Assembly (NCBI RefSeq): GCF_022049065.2
Contig: NZ_CP095746.1
Coordinates: 168,151-232,150 of the forward strand
DNA length: 64,000 bases
Reading direction: 5' to 3'
Source: Niallia sp. Man26
GTDB taxonomy: Bacteria > Bacillota > Bacilli > Bacillales > Cytobacillaceae
Position numbers and translations under genes: made by a program. This document shows positions 1 to 9,044 of the stretch, one piece after another (the first letter of the stretch is position 1; each line of letters starts with the position of its first letter). The notes under the pieces were generated by a model. It did no database searches, was not told where the DNA came from, and saw only the letters and a program-made list of their open reading frames with translations.

Positions 1-1556
1 GAAAATCAATCAGCAGTTTAATGGATATTCGACCAGACTTTGCCAATCTTCAAGTTGGATTAGATGTCAAAAAAGTATCACCCGAAGATGTTGAAATTGG
101 CGATATTATTGTAATTAAACCTGGAGAAAAGGTTCCATTAGATGGTGTTATATTAGAAGGAACTTCGAGCGTTGACACATCTGCATTAACAGGGGAATCA
201 GTGCCACGTGATGTAACTGTGGGAAGTGATATATTAAGTGGTTTTATTAACAAAAATGGTCTTCTGACGGTAGAAGTAAAAAAAGAATTTGGAGAATCAA
301 CTGTTTCTAAAATTTTAGAATTAGTACAAAATGCTAGCAATAGAAAAGCTAAAACGGAGAACTTTATCACTAAATTCGCTCGTTACTATACACCAGTTGT
401 TGTAATTATTGCATTACTGTTAGCTATTGTTCCACCCTTACTTTTTAGTGGAGCTACCTTCTCAGACTGGGTATATAGAGCCCTTATCTTTTTAGTTATT
501 TCCTGTCCTTGTGCTTTAGTTGTTTCTATTCCTTTAGGCTTTTTCGGTGGAATTGGAGCAGCCTCTAAAAAAGGAATATTAGTAAAAGGTAGTAACTATT
601 TGGAAGCACTTAATGATGTTAAGTATGTCGTATTTGATAAAACAGGAACCCTTACAAAAGGTGTATTTGAAGTAGACTCGGTTTATCCTGTTAATGGATA
701 CTCAGAGGAAGAAATAATTAAGTTTGCTGCTTACGCTGAAACACACTCCAATCATCCAATTGCTGACTCAATTAGAAAGGCCTTTGGAGATAAGATAAAG
801 GAAGAATTAATTCAAGACTATAATGAAATAGCTGGTCATGGTATTTCTGTAGTAGTGGACGGAAAAGAAATACTAGCTGGAAACGATAAACTTATGCAAA
901 AAGAAAAGGTTGATTTTTACAGGAATAACGAAATTGGTACGATTGTTTATGTTGCATACGATAAACAATTCGTAGGTTCCATTGCAATTTCAGACCAAAT
1001 AAAAGCGGACTCCTATAGCGCGATACAAACACTAAAAAGAATAGGCATCAAGAAGACCGTTATGTTAACAGGGGATTCTAAAGTGGTTGGGAAAAGGGTA
1101 GGAGAACTGCTTGAAATAGATGAGGTTCATGCAGAGTTACTTCCTCAAAATAAAGTAGAAGAAATAGAGAAATTAGATGCTTCTAAGAATGCTAAAGACA
1201 AAATTTTGTTTGTTGGAGACGGTATTAATGATACTCCAGTATTAGCTAGAGCAGATGTAGGAATGGCTATGGGGGGGTTAGGTTCAGATGCAGCAATTGA
1301 AGCGGCTGATATTGTTATTATGACAGATGAACCTTCTAAAATAGCCACGGCAATCTCACTTGCTAAGCGGACTAGACGTATTGTATGGCAAAACATTATT
1401 TTCGCATTAGGAGTAAAGGCAATCTTTCTATTGTTAGGGGCTTTTGGTATTGCAACAATGTGGGAAGCCGTATTTTCTGATGTAGGAGTTACACTTATCG
1501 CAGTATTGAATGCTATGAGAATACTAAAAGTAACAAATGACGATCCTTTTTCTTAA
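1..1556 (+). CDS. cadA: CadA-like heavy-metal P1B-type ATPase, 5' end outside window
   Basis: An ATP-driven inner-membrane exporter of Cd/Zn/Co-type cations. The reading frame is open from the first bases and enters the conserved run before MDIRPDFANL, so the ATG at 21 is internal and the N-terminal metal-binding domain and first membrane helices lie upstream. Visible in order: TGES actuator loop, CPC in the metal-binding helix, DKTGT phosphorylation site, HP motif in NHPIADS, and GDGIND hinge. The CPCALVVSIPLGFFGGIG stretch differs from the second ATPase here (CPCALVISTPVAIVSAIG) and resembles chromosomal CadA/YvgW-type pumps from memory. It ends with two C-terminal helices and a strong terminator. 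Metal specificity cannot be settled without the missing end. Confidence 0.9.
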   Translation, partial: KSISSLMDIRPDFANLQVGLDVKKVSPEDVEIGDIIVIKPGEKVPLDGVILEGTSSVDTSALTGESVPRDVTVGSDILSGFINKNGLLTVEVKKEFGESTVSKILELVQNASNRKAKTENFITKFARYYTPVVVIIALLLAIVPPLLFSGATFSDWVYRALIFLVISCPCALVVSIPLGFFGGIGAASKKGILVKGSNYLEALNDVKYVVFDKTGTLTKGVFEVDSVYPVNGYSEEEIIKFAAYAETHSNHPIADSIRKAFGDKIKEELIQDYNEIAGHGISVVVDGKEILAGNDKLMQKEKVDFYRNNEIGTIVYVAYDKQFVGSIAISDQIKADSYSAIQTLKRIGIKKTVMLTGDSKVVGKRVGELLEIDEVHAELLPQNKVEEIEKLDASKNAKDKILFVGDGINDTPVLARADVGMAMGGLGSDAAIEAADIVIMTDEPSKIATAISLAKRTRRIVWQNIIFALGVKAIFLLLGAFGIATMWEAVFSDVGVTLIAVLNAMRILKVTNDDPFS

Positions 1557-1571
1557 TCCTAATAATTAGCT

Positions 1572-1622
1572 AAAACAGCATCATTATTTAGTAACTAAGC
1601 TGATAATGATGCTGTTTTTTGC
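1572..1622 (+). terminator. Intrinsic terminator of the first cadA
   Basis: A 16-bp perfect stem (1572-1587 with 1603-1618) is followed directly by T residues, 15 nt after the stop codon. Confidence 0.9.
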
Positions 1623-1688
1623 AATTTACTTTTATGGATATATACTGATGTTGAATTTCACCTGTAAAATTAATTAGGAGAAGTCGAT

Positions 1689-2570
1689 ATGCAAAATATT
1701 GTTATTGTACTTGTGGGCTTAGTATTAATTACCTTAATAATCATTTTTATTTCAAAAAGTATTAGAACTATGATTCCTTCTTTAATTGCCTTTTATTTCT
1801 TAATCTTAATAAGCTTGTTTACTTATAATAGCAAGCAAGTGGAGTCTTTTTTACAAAAGGAAGTTGACATTACAAGCAGTGAAAAGAAGGAGGGAATAGA
1901 GAAAAAACCAGCACAGGAAATAAACAAAGAATGGAATGAAAAGGATGAAAATAGAGGAAAAGTCAAAAAAAACATAATTCTTGATGCACCTATAATTAAA
2001 CAATTTCCTGAACTACCAAGAGGATGTGAAGTAACTAGTTTAGCAATGTTTTTCCAATATTACGATATTAAGGTTAATAAAATGGACTTAGCTAAAAAAG
2101 TAAAAAAGGATAAAACTCCATTAACTAAGAGAAATGGAAAGATATTCTGGGGAAATCCAAATGATGGATTTATAGGTGATATGTATTCTTTTAATAATCC
2201 TGGGTATGGTGTATATCATAAACCTATTCTGGATTTAGCTGAAGAATATCTTCCAGGGAAAATAGTAAATTTGACCGGAAGTAATTTAGAGGACTTAAAA
2301 AGATATCTCTCTAATAATAGACCTATCTGGATTATAACAAATGCAAGCTATGATTATTTGCCGTCATCTTCATTTGAAAAATGGAATACTCCATCAGGCG
2401 AAATTAATATCACTTATAGATTACACTCTGTTTTAATAACAGGTTATGATGAAGCTAATATCTATTTCAATGATCCAATTGATGGTAAGAAAAATAAACA
2501 GGTACCTATACAACCATTTATAAAGGCTTGGGAACAAATGGGGAGTCAGGCAATTTCATTAAACTTATAA
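1689..2570 (+). CDS. Membrane-anchored C39-like (papain-fold) cysteine peptidase family protein
   Basis: A 293-residue protein. Two hydrophobic segments (about 5-22 and 29-45) precede a lysine/glutamate-rich linker (about 55-95) and a C39_2-type domain. The domain holds the catalytic-type cysteine in PRGCEVTS (Cys113), a histidine in RLHSVLITGYD (His246) and the following NDP. This matches the YvpB-like C39 family, usually outward-facing peptidases of Bacillota with unknown substrates. AGGAG lies 8 nt before the ATG. A weak 7-bp palindrome (2591-2597/2606-2612) follows the stop. It stands alone between cadA and copC, so no operon partner hints at a substrate. Family assignment is fairly safe; function is not. 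Confidence 0.75.
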   Translation: MQNIVIVLVGLVLITLIIIFISKSIRTMIPSLIAFYFLILISLFTYNSKQVESFLQKEVDITSSEKKEGIEKKPAQEINKEWNEKDENRGKVKKNIILDAPIIKQFPELPRGCEVTSLAMFFQYYDIKVNKMDLAKKVKKDKTPLTKRNGKIFWGNPNDGFIGDMYSFNNPGYGVYHKPILDLAEEYLPGKIVNLTGSNLEDLKRYLSNNRPIWIITNASYDYLPSSSFEKWNTPSGEINITYRLHSVLITGYDEANIYFNDPIDGKKNKQVPIQPFIKAWEQMGSQAISLNL

Positions 2571-2706
2571 TTGAAACATATACCTCAACAAGTATTAGTA
2601 TAAATTAATACTTATTCACTAAATTGTCACAATTATAATAATTAGAATCATGTTATCATTATAACGATGTTGTTAATATAATGACTAGAGAAAAAGAGGG
2701 GAAAAA

Positions 2707-3336
2707 ATGAAAAAGGGTTTGTATATATTTTTTATTAGTTTCTTTTTTGTATGGACAAATAATGCATTTGCTCATACTGGGTTGGAAAGTTCATCACCTG
2801 GGAATGAGGAGATAGTAAAGGAAGAATTGCAAAAAATCACACTAACATTTGAAACTAAAATTGAACAGGGAAGTACATTTACACTAATAAATTCGGAAAA
2901 CAAAGTGATACAAGTGCAAAATATTGAAAAAACGGATAACCAACTTATCGGGGAGTTTACTTCTCCATTAGAAAATGATAATTATGATATCCAATGGCAA
3001 ATTATTGGAGTAGATGGTCATATTATTGAGGGAGAGTTTACTTTTACAGTTGATGCTCCTGTGGGAGAAGAAGAGGATCAGTTGAAAGCCGAAACAGATG
3101 AGAAAGCAACAACACAACAAGATGCTAAAGAAGAAGAAACAACTAAAGATGACACGAAAAAGGATACAGAGGAAATAGATCATTCAACTATGTCTCCAGA
3201 GGAACATGCTGCATATGAGAAAGCAAATTCCGATCCTTCTACTGTATTAATTCCTGCAATTTTAATATTAGTAGGGATAATAGTAATTATTATAGTTGCA
3301 GCATATATAGTAACAAGGAAAAATAAATCGGTATAA
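2707..3336 (+). CDS. copC: CopC-domain copper-binding protein, membrane-tethered
   Basis: A 209-residue exported protein. A signal peptide ends at NAFA, so cleavage would expose His23 as the new N-terminus, the His brace used by CopC for Cu(II). Asp103 and His105 in VDGHIIEGEF supply the other expected ligands. A beta-sandwich CopC domain (about 23-115) is followed by an acidic, charged linker with an HSTMSPEEH stretch and a C-terminal helix (about 184-203). The stop overlaps the copD start (TAATG), so the pair is translationally coupled. GAGGGG precedes the ATG. Likely role: extracytoplasmic copper capture and hand-over to CopD. Confidence 0.85.
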   Translation: MKKGLYIFFISFFFVWTNNAFAHTGLESSSPGNEEIVKEELQKITLTFETKIEQGSTFTLINSENKVIQVQNIEKTDNQLIGEFTSPLENDNYDIQWQIIGVDGHIIEGEFTFTVDAPVGEEEDQLKAETDEKATTQQDAKEEETTKDDTKKDTEEIDHSTMSPEEHAAYEKANSDPSTVLIPAILILVGIIVIIIVAAYIVTRKNKSV

Positions 3337-4424
3337 TGTTTATCATAATCACAGTTACTCAAGCTTTATTATATATTTGCTACTCAATTATTATGGGAAG
3401 CTTTCTTTTGAATCTTGTCCCTAATAACTATAAGCCATTAATATATTTGCCTAGAAAAATATTACTAATCTCTCTTGGGGGAATAGTAATATTTTCATTT
3501 ATTCCGGTATTACCACTTATCTTGCATCTTAATTCACTACTTGGATTTACTGACGCGGTAAATTCAGTTCTGCTTACATTTCAAATCGGAAAGTCTTGGT
3601 TATTCACTTTTGTTGTTTCTCTAACATTTGTTCCGTTTCTAGTTTTTTTTAACAACCGGAAAACAATACAAAACATTGTTGGTATTTTATTTACCTTAAT
3701 CTTAATTAGCGCAGTAGGTTGGTCAAGTCATGCGAGTTCATTGAATCCTGTTAAGGGATTTTTGAGTGATAGTACACATCTGACTGCTGTAAGTGTTTGG
3801 GTTGGTATCCTATTTATAATTAGTTGGTTTTCCAAAGATGAGTCAAATTGGTTGCCGTTTTTAAAATGGTTTACACCAGTAGCTATTTCTTGCTTAGTTA
3901 TTACAGCAATTAGCGGTATTGTTCTAATGACATTTGATATCGACTTTAATAATTACTATAATTCCTGGATGATTCCATATGGTCAATCATTACTAATAAA
4001 GCATATTTTAATTATCCCTTTACTGGTGTATGCATTTATTAATGGTTTTTTTATTAAAAGAAGACTTAATAAAGAAGAAAACTTTAATCCTAAACCATGG
4101 GCTAGGATTGAAAGTATAATAATTTTATTTGTTTTTACAGCTACATCAGCATTAAGTCAACAATCTCCACCGAAAGAAACAGCCATAACAGAAGAGTCTG
4201 TATCACCAATCTTTAAAGTCTTCCATCAAGGGGAAGTTGAGTTAGGAGTAAACTTACAAGTAGGTATTAGCTTAATAAGTATTCTATTTTTATTGTTAAC
4301 CCTTGTATTTTTAATACTAACAGTTGTATTTTACTTTAAGAAAAAAAGTTCGTATTTGTCACTCGTTTTGGGAATTCTCTCTTTAGTAAGTATTTATTTA
4401 TCGTTAATGTATATTGTTTCATAA
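3336..4424 (+). CDS. copD: CopD-family copper transport membrane protein
   Basis: A 362-residue polytopic protein with about nine hydrophobic helices. It carries the CopD-type core with WSSHA (about residue 130) and HLTAVSVWVGI, where the histidines are candidate copper ligands. Members of this family move copper across the membrane with CopC; direction (uptake or resistance) varies between organisms. It overlaps copC by one base and shares its promoter. In Bacillus the two domains are often fused (YcnJ); here they are separate. Ends at a strong terminator. Confidence 0.8.
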   Translation: MFIIITVTQALLYICYSIIMGSFLLNLVPNNYKPLIYLPRKILLISLGGIVIFSFIPVLPLILHLNSLLGFTDAVNSVLLTFQIGKSWLFTFVVSLTFVPFLVFFNNRKTIQNIVGILFTLILISAVGWSSHASSLNPVKGFLSDSTHLTAVSVWVGILFIISWFSKDESNWLPFLKWFTPVAISCLVITAISGIVLMTFDIDFNNYYNSWMIPYGQSLLIKHILIIPLLVYAFINGFFIKRRLNKEENFNPKPWARIESIIILFVFTATSALSQQSPPKETAITEESVSPIFKVFHQGEVELGVNLQVGISLISILFLLLTLVFLILTVVFYFKKKSSYLSLVLGILSLVSIYLSLMYIVS

Positions 4425-4435
4425 AATAAAGTGTG

Positions 4436-4467
4436 GTCTGGAGATAGAGACATCTCCAGACTTTTTT
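4436..4467 (+). terminator. Intrinsic terminator of copCD
   Basis: A 9-bp stem GTCTGGAGA/TCTCCAGAC (4436-4444, 4453-4461) is followed by six T residues. Confidence 0.88.
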
Positions 4468-4521
4468 AATTGGCTAGTTTTATTTAAGAATTTATTTCTC
4501 ACATTAAAAAACAGTAATTTA

Positions 4522-4584
4522 TTGACACACATATTAGTAAAAGTTAATATGATGGCATTAGACATATTAGAAACAACTAATACG
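4522..4584 (+). promoter_or_regulatory. Sigma-A promoter with two palindromic ArsR-family operators
   Basis: TTGACA (4522-4527), 17-nt spacer, TAATAT (4545-4550). The -10 sits in the right half of palindrome CATATTA-N8-TAATATG (4530-4551). A second, imperfect copy CATATTAG-N6-CTAATACG (4563-4584) lies over the start region. Both repeat the same half-site, consistent with autoregulation by the adjacent CmtR-like repressor. Confidence 0.8.
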
Positions 4585-4595
4585 AGGGGGTAATT

Positions 4596-4916
4596 ATGCA
4601 AAATAGCACTTTGGATATGAAGGTCAAACTAATTCATGGTTTTTCGAATAAAACTCGAATTCAGATTCTAGAATGTCTGAAAAATGAGGAGAAAACTGTA
4701 TCACAAATTGTCGAGCAGATAAAAGGAAATCAATCGAATATTTCTCAACATTTAGCCTGTTTAAAGGGTTGTGGCATTATCGTTGGAAGAAATGAAGGCA
4801 AATATTGCTTTTATAGTCTGAGAAACCAATATATTCGTGATTTATTAGATATGTTTGATGTAGTTCTAAATGATGTTCAGAATGACGTTATTTGTTGTGA
4901 AAATCATATGGAGTGA
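4596..4916 (+). CDS. cmtR: ArsR/SmtB-family metal sensor of CmtR type (Cd/Pb responsive)
   Basis: A 106-residue winged-helix repressor. Its cysteines match CmtR of Mycobacterium: Cys55 and Cys59 in the recognition-helix motif HLACLKGCG, and Cys100/Cys101 near the C-terminus, where CmtR uses Cys57, Cys61 and Cys102 for Cd(II)/Pb(II). The N-terminal CxC of CadC/ArsR is absent. GAGGGGG precedes the ATG. It is followed 11 bp later by the CC-rich CadA, so metal binding should release both genes from the twin palindromes upstream. Ligand assignment rests on motif spacing. Confidence 0.82.
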   Translation: MQNSTLDMKVKLIHGFSNKTRIQILECLKNEEKTVSQIVEQIKGNQSNISQHLACLKGCGIIVGRNEGKYCFYSLRNQYIRDLLDMFDVVLNDVQNDVICCENHME

Positions 4917-4927
4917 GGTGAATAATA

Positions 4928-7693
4928 GTGCCTGAAAAATGCTGTAGTTCAAACAATGAAAATAAAGATAATAAACTAGTTACCACAACAAATTGTTGTT
5001 CTAACGAAACGAAAATTACAGAAGAAAGTTCTGAAGTGATTTTAGTTGAAAGCAACTGTTGCAGTAATTCCAAAGAGACAGACGAAAGTACATGTTGCAG
5101 TTCAAGTTCCTCGAAAGAAGAAATGAAAGAAATAAGCTCAAGTTGCTGTTCGACCAATAAAAAGCAACCATCGAATACATCTGAGCTATTTAATGTGATA
5201 CCGGTGGCAAGTAGCTGCTGTAACAGTACTAAAGAGCCGGAGAAGGACTCATGTTGCAGTAAGGAGTCAGCTGAAAAAGTAAGTGATTGCTGTGCTTCTC
5301 AAGTTAGTAAGTCTGAAGAAAAGGCTAGCTCTTGTTGTAGTACTACAATTGAAGTCGAAGAAAATATAATGGAAACTAATGCTGGAGAAAGGCAAGATTT
5401 CCTTATTACTGGGATGGATTGCCCTGCTTGTGCCAAGACCATTGAAAAAGGATTAGGATCATTACCAGGTATCGAGACAGTAAAAGTAAACTATAGTACG
5501 GCAAAAATGCAAGTACACGCAGCTAATTCTTCTTCATTCATTTCTATTGAAAAGGAAATAAAGAAACTTGGATATTCGGCTGAAGTGCTGCAACAAAACA
5601 AAAATTTACGAACTTATGATATCGTGGGAATGGACTGTGGCAGCTGTGCAAAAAGTATTGAAAACCACTTTCAAAAAAACCCTTCCGTTAAAGAAGTAAG
5701 TGTTAATTTCTCTACAGGAAAAATGAAAATAGAACATACCAATAGTGTAGACGAAATAATCTCAGAAGTAGGTAAAATTGGGTACAGTGCTAGTTTGAAA
5801 TTAAATAAGAAATCATCGGTGGAACAACCGAAAAGTAAAAAAGAAAACTGGATTATTATTTCTTCAGGTCTTCTTATAGTCATAGGTTTTTTACTATCTT
5901 ATATATCTGTTCCGATGATTGTATCCACTATTTTATATGCTGGTGCTATCGTAATTAGTGGGTATAAACCAGTGAAAAGTGCCTTTTATGCCATTAAGAG
6001 CCGATCCCTTGATATGAACGTGCTAATGTCTGCGGCCGCAATTGGAGCTGCTTTAATTGGAGAATGGTTGGAAGGTGCCACAGTAGTATGGTTGTTCGCC
6101 ATCGGAAATTACCTGCAAACAAAGTCCATTGAAAGAACTAGAAATTCTATTCGAAGTTTAATGGATTTATCTCCATCGGAGGCTTGGGTTAAGATTGGAA
6201 ATGACTTAATCAAAAAGCCAGTTGAGGAGATTTCAGTTGGTACTACTATCGTGGTAAAACCTGGTGACCGAATTGCTTTGGATGGCGATGTTGTTCAAGG
6301 TGAATCCAGTGTAAACCAAGCACCTATAACAGGAGAATCTATACCAGTAGATAAAGCTATAGGTGATTCTGTATACGCTGGTACAATAAATGAACATGGT
6401 TTATTAGAAATAAAAGTAACGAAGTTGGTAGAAGATACTACTATCTCTAAAATCATTCATTTAGTAGAAGAAGCACAAGAACAAAAAGCACCAACAGAAG
6501 CATTTGTGGACAAATTTGCAAGTATCTACACACCTATCGTATTTATAGCTGCTTTGGCAGTTATTGTTATTCCTCCATTGATAGGATTGGGAACATGGGG
6601 AGAATGGTTCTATAAAGGGCTTGAGTTATTAGTGGTTGCTTGTCCATGTGCGCTAGTTATCTCCACTCCTGTTGCGATTGTGTCTGCTATCGGCAATGCT
6701 GCTAGAAATGGTGTCCTAATAAAAGGTGGAACTTTCTTAGAAGCTGCTGGGGCCATCAATGCAATTGCTTTTGATAAAACGGGTACGCTGACAGAAGGGA
6801 AACCAAAAGTATCAGACATTAAAACCTTTAATGGTTCTGAAGAAGAATTGCTATCCATAGCTCTTACTTTGGAAGAATATTCTACTCATCCTATTGCTAA
6901 AGCAATTGTAGATCATGTAAGAGAACTAGGGAAGCCAGCTAAAGATGGAGCAGAATACAAAAACATTGTAGGAAAAGGTGTGCAAGCTACCATCACTGGA
7001 GAAATATACTATGCAGGAAACCTGAAACTGTTTAAAGAAATGAGTATCCCATTAGGTACGGTTGAAGCGTATGTAAATGAAGTGCAAAATAATGGGAAGA
7101 CAGTAGTTATCATAGGGACAAAAACCGATATTCTGGGAGTTATTTCGGTTGCTGATACTATACGTGAAAACTCTGCCGTTGCGCTAAAATCACTATTATC
7201 TAATGGTATCAAGCAAACGGTTATGTTAACAGGAGATAATGAAGGAACAGCTAAATTGATTGCTTCTAAGGCGAATGTAAATCGATATTTTGCTAATTTA
7301 CTTCCAGAAGATAAAGTCGATGCGGTAAAGAAATTGCAAGAAGAAGGATACAAAGTAGCAATGGTTGGTGACGGAATAAATGATGCGCCAGCATTGGCAA
7401 CGGCTGATTTAGGAATCGCAATGGGTGGGGCTGGTACAGATACTGCCATGGAAACAGCAGATATTGTGTTAATGGCAGATAATTTAGAGAAACTGCCACA
7501 TACCATTAAATTAAGTAAAAAAGCTTTAAGCATTATAAAGCAAAACATTTGGTTCTCTATCCTCATAAAAGTTATTGCTTTAGTATTGATTTTCCCAGGG
7601 TGGTTAACACTTTGGATGGCAGTATTAAGTGATACAGGAGCAGCTTTAATCGTTATTTTAAATGCATTACGGTTATTGCGAATAAAAGGTTAA
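4928..7693 (+). CDS. cadA: Cd/Zn/Pb-exporting P1B-type ATPase with nine-CC N-terminal extension
   Basis: A 921-residue pump starting at GTG (GAGGTG upstream). Residues 1-150 are low-complexity, Ser/Glu/Lys-rich and carry nine vicinal cysteine pairs (5-6, 23-24, 44-45, 56-57, 73-74, 97-98, 109-110, 121-122, 136-137). Two HMA domains follow: GMDCPAC (Cys165/168) and GMDCGSC (Cys237/240). The core has about eight helices, TGES, CPCALVIS, DKTGT, HPIAKA and GDGINDAP. CPC plus HMA repeats and a CmtR-type repressor favour Cd/Zn/Pb over copper. Usual CadA is about 700-800 residues, so the extension accounts for the excess. A strong terminator follows. Confidence 0.9.
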   Translation: MPEKCCSSNNENKDNKLVTTTNCCSNETKITEESSEVILVESNCCSNSKETDESTCCSSSSSKEEMKEISSSCCSTNKKQPSNTSELFNVIPVASSCCNSTKEPEKDSCCSKESAEKVSDCCASQVSKSEEKASSCCSTTIEVEENIMETNAGERQDFLITGMDCPACAKTIEKGLGSLPGIETVKVNYSTAKMQVHAANSSSFISIEKEIKKLGYSAEVLQQNKNLRTYDIVGMDCGSCAKSIENHFQKNPSVKEVSVNFSTGKMKIEHTNSVDEIISEVGKIGYSASLKLNKKSSVEQPKSKKENWIIISSGLLIVIGFLLSYISVPMIVSTILYAGAIVISGYKPVKSAFYAIKSRSLDMNVLMSAAAIGAALIGEWLEGATVVWLFAIGNYLQTKSIERTRNSIRSLMDLSPSEAWVKIGNDLIKKPVEEISVGTTIVVKPGDRIALDGDVVQGESSVNQAPITGESIPVDKAIGDSVYAGTINEHGLLEIKVTKLVEDTTISKIIHLVEEAQEQKAPTEAFVDKFASIYTPIVFIAALAVIVIPPLIGLGTWGEWFYKGLELLVVACPCALVISTPVAIVSAIGNAARNGVLIKGGTFLEAAGAINAIAFDKTGTLTEGKPKVSDIKTFNGSEEELLSIALTLEEYSTHPIAKAIVDHVRELGKPAKDGAEYKNIVGKGVQATITGEIYYAGNLKLFKEMSIPLGTVEAYVNEVQNNGKTVVIIGTKTDILGVISVADTIRENSAVALKSLLSNGIKQTVMLTGDNEGTAKLIASKANVNRYFANLLPEDKVDAVKKLQEEGYKVAMVGDGINDAPALATADLGIAMGGAGTDTAMETADIVLMADNLEKLPHTIKLSKKALSIIKQNIWFSILIKVIALVLIFPGWLTLWMAVLSDTGAALIVILNALRLLRIKG

Positions 7694-7694
7694 A

Positions 7695-7733
7695 AAAACC
7701 GAGATGTCTAACTAATGACATCTCGGTTTTTAT
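7695..7733 (+). terminator. Intrinsic terminator of the cmtR-cadA operon
   Basis: A 14-bp perfect stem AAAACCGAGATGTC (7695-7708) with its complement (7717-7730), then T-rich sequence. Confidence 0.92.
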
Positions 7734-7832
7734 ATTATTCTGACGGTATAATTTGGTTATCTATATGGGTGACTTTCACAGATTTTCAGATTAGCAAGTG
7801 CTCTTTGAAGGTTATATATTTAAATGACTAAC

Positions 7833-7946
7833 GTGGCAGCATTCCTATATTAACTGAAAATGAGATTTGAAAGAAAAAAGACCTCTTGATAAGATAAATG
7901 TGTCCTGAGCCCGCCAGCTAAAAGGGACAAAAAATCTACTCGGAGG
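7833..7946 (+). repeat. Solo left end of an IS110-family element
   Basis: This stretch is nearly identical to 39633-39744, the left end of the truncated IS110-family element, including GGCAGCATTCCT, TGAAAGAAAAAAGACCTC and GATAAGATAAATGTGTCC. The match ends at CTCGGAGG, the likely ribosome site of the transposase. No transposase follows, so this is a deletion remnant or a solo end. Confidence 0.8.
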
Positions 7947-8013
7947 CTCATCATTCAAATAAATTTGTGAATAATTACACTTCTTTAGTTTAAGAATTAT
8001 AGGGCGTAGAGAA

Positions 8014-8043
8014 CAAAAAAACAAGGGACTAGTAAGTCCCTTG
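8014..8043 (-). terminator. Intrinsic terminator of the 8051-8749 gene
   Basis: CAAGGGACT (8022-8030) pairs with AGTCCCTTG (8035-8043). On the minus strand the stem is followed by seven T residues. Confidence 0.85.
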
Positions 8044-8050
8044 CATATTA

Positions 8051-8749
8051 TTAATCATTATATGAATAATGTACAGTGAAAGTTGGATCTAATCTATATT
8101 CAAAAGAAACAACATTTTTATTTGTAGCAGGAATAGAAGTAATGTATTCTTGCAGTTCAGCATTATGTTCATCAATACCCTTAGTCAAGTTAGCATCAAC
8201 TACAGCTCCAGTAGGAAGCACTACTACTAGTTCGACTCTACCTCCACTTGGATCTAACTGTAATCCTGAAAACGGAAGCTGTGTTACAAATTCATAGTGG
8301 TTTGGTTGACCAGGAATTTCATAGATATTATGTTCATAATTAACTTCGTAGACAAAATGACCTTCTTTGGATTGTCCAGGTAATTTTGTGAGCTCAGTTC
8401 GATTCATGATAGAAACAAGAATGTTTTTATTTGCATCGTCTAATACTTCTCGAAGATTTCCAGCAATTGCTTGTTCTTGTATATCTTCAGTGCTTTCAAG
8501 GATATCTGCCTTAAGTGGAATCATTGGCAGCTGGAATACTTCACCTTTTGATTCTGCATCTTTACGAAGAAATTCTAAAACATGTGGTGGAACAGTAGAT
8601 CCAGAAGGAATATACCAGAATTGACCTTCGGAAATTGGTTCAACTGTTTCAAGAAGAGTTTGAACCTTAACCCGGTCTGATTTACCTCCATTATAACGGG
8701 ATAATCTTTGAATTGTTGCTGTCATTTCTTGCAAGTAAATAATATTCAT
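8051..8749 (-). CDS. Conserved hypothetical protein, unrecognised
   Basis: I do not recognise this 232-residue, soluble-looking protein. The longest frame starts at 8794, but GGAGG at 8758-8762 lies 8 nt before the ATG at 8749 (MNIIYLQEM), which I take as the start. There is no signal peptide, membrane segment or clear catalytic motif. Composition is mixed, with proline-containing stretches (YIPSGSTVPPHVLEFL) and a beta-rich C-terminal half (RVELVVVLPTGAVVDANL). It has its own terminator and is transcribed alone, away from the ImmA-PIN pair. Codon use looks normal, so it is probably an intact gene. Confidence 0.7.
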   Translation of the reverse strand: MNIIYLQEMTATIQRLSRYNGGKSDRVKVQTLLETVEPISEGQFWYIPSGSTVPPHVLEFLRKDAESKGEVFQLPMIPLKADILESTEDIQEQAIAGNLREVLDDANKNILVSIMNRTELTKLPGQSKEGHFVYEVNYEHNIYEIPGQPNHYEFVTQLPFSGLQLDPSGGRVELVVVLPTGAVVDANLTKGIDEHNAELQEYITSIPATNKNVVSFEYRLDPTFTVHYSYND

Positions 8750-8884
8750 TATTTTTGCCTCCAATAGTTTTGTTAGATGGAGGTATTCCCGCATTAAGAC
8801 CTATTTGATTAATTCTCCTTCCTTACCGAATCAAAAGATAAGTCTATATTCCTTATATATTCATTTCTAATAAGACAAATTACA

Positions 8885-9044
8885 TTGCCTTTCTAGAAAT
8901 TTTCTTATATAATGTATTGGATTGAAATTAATATGGAACGTAGACAAACCTATTATCTGATATTGCAGTATCAGTTTTGATTGGTTTTATTGGTCTATGC
9001 GAAAAAACAACTATCTACAATTATTAATATAGTTGTTTTTTTTT
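8885..9044 (+). ncRNA. Candidate small RNA between orphan promoter and terminator
   Basis: TTGCCT (8885-8890), 17-nt spacer, TATAAT (8908-8913) forms a good promoter. About 90 nt downstream lies a strong hairpin terminator (9002-9044). The expected transcript (about 8920-9044) contains a small palindrome CTGATA-N6-TATCAG (8957-8974) but no open frame over about 13 codons with a plausible start. An sRNA or a decayed type I toxin locus would both fit. No expression evidence. Confidence 0.3.
9002..9044 (+). terminator. Strong hairpin terminator upstream of immA
   Basis: AAAAAACAACTAT (9002-9014) pairs with ATAGTTGTTTTTT (9029-9041) with flanking T/A tracts, so it could act in both directions. 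No protein gene on the plus strand ends just before it. Confidence 0.8.

Noticed and set aside
7009..7566. 185-codon minus-strand frame within the second cadA
   Set aside because: Antisense shadow of the ATP-binding domain; composition follows the opposite strand.
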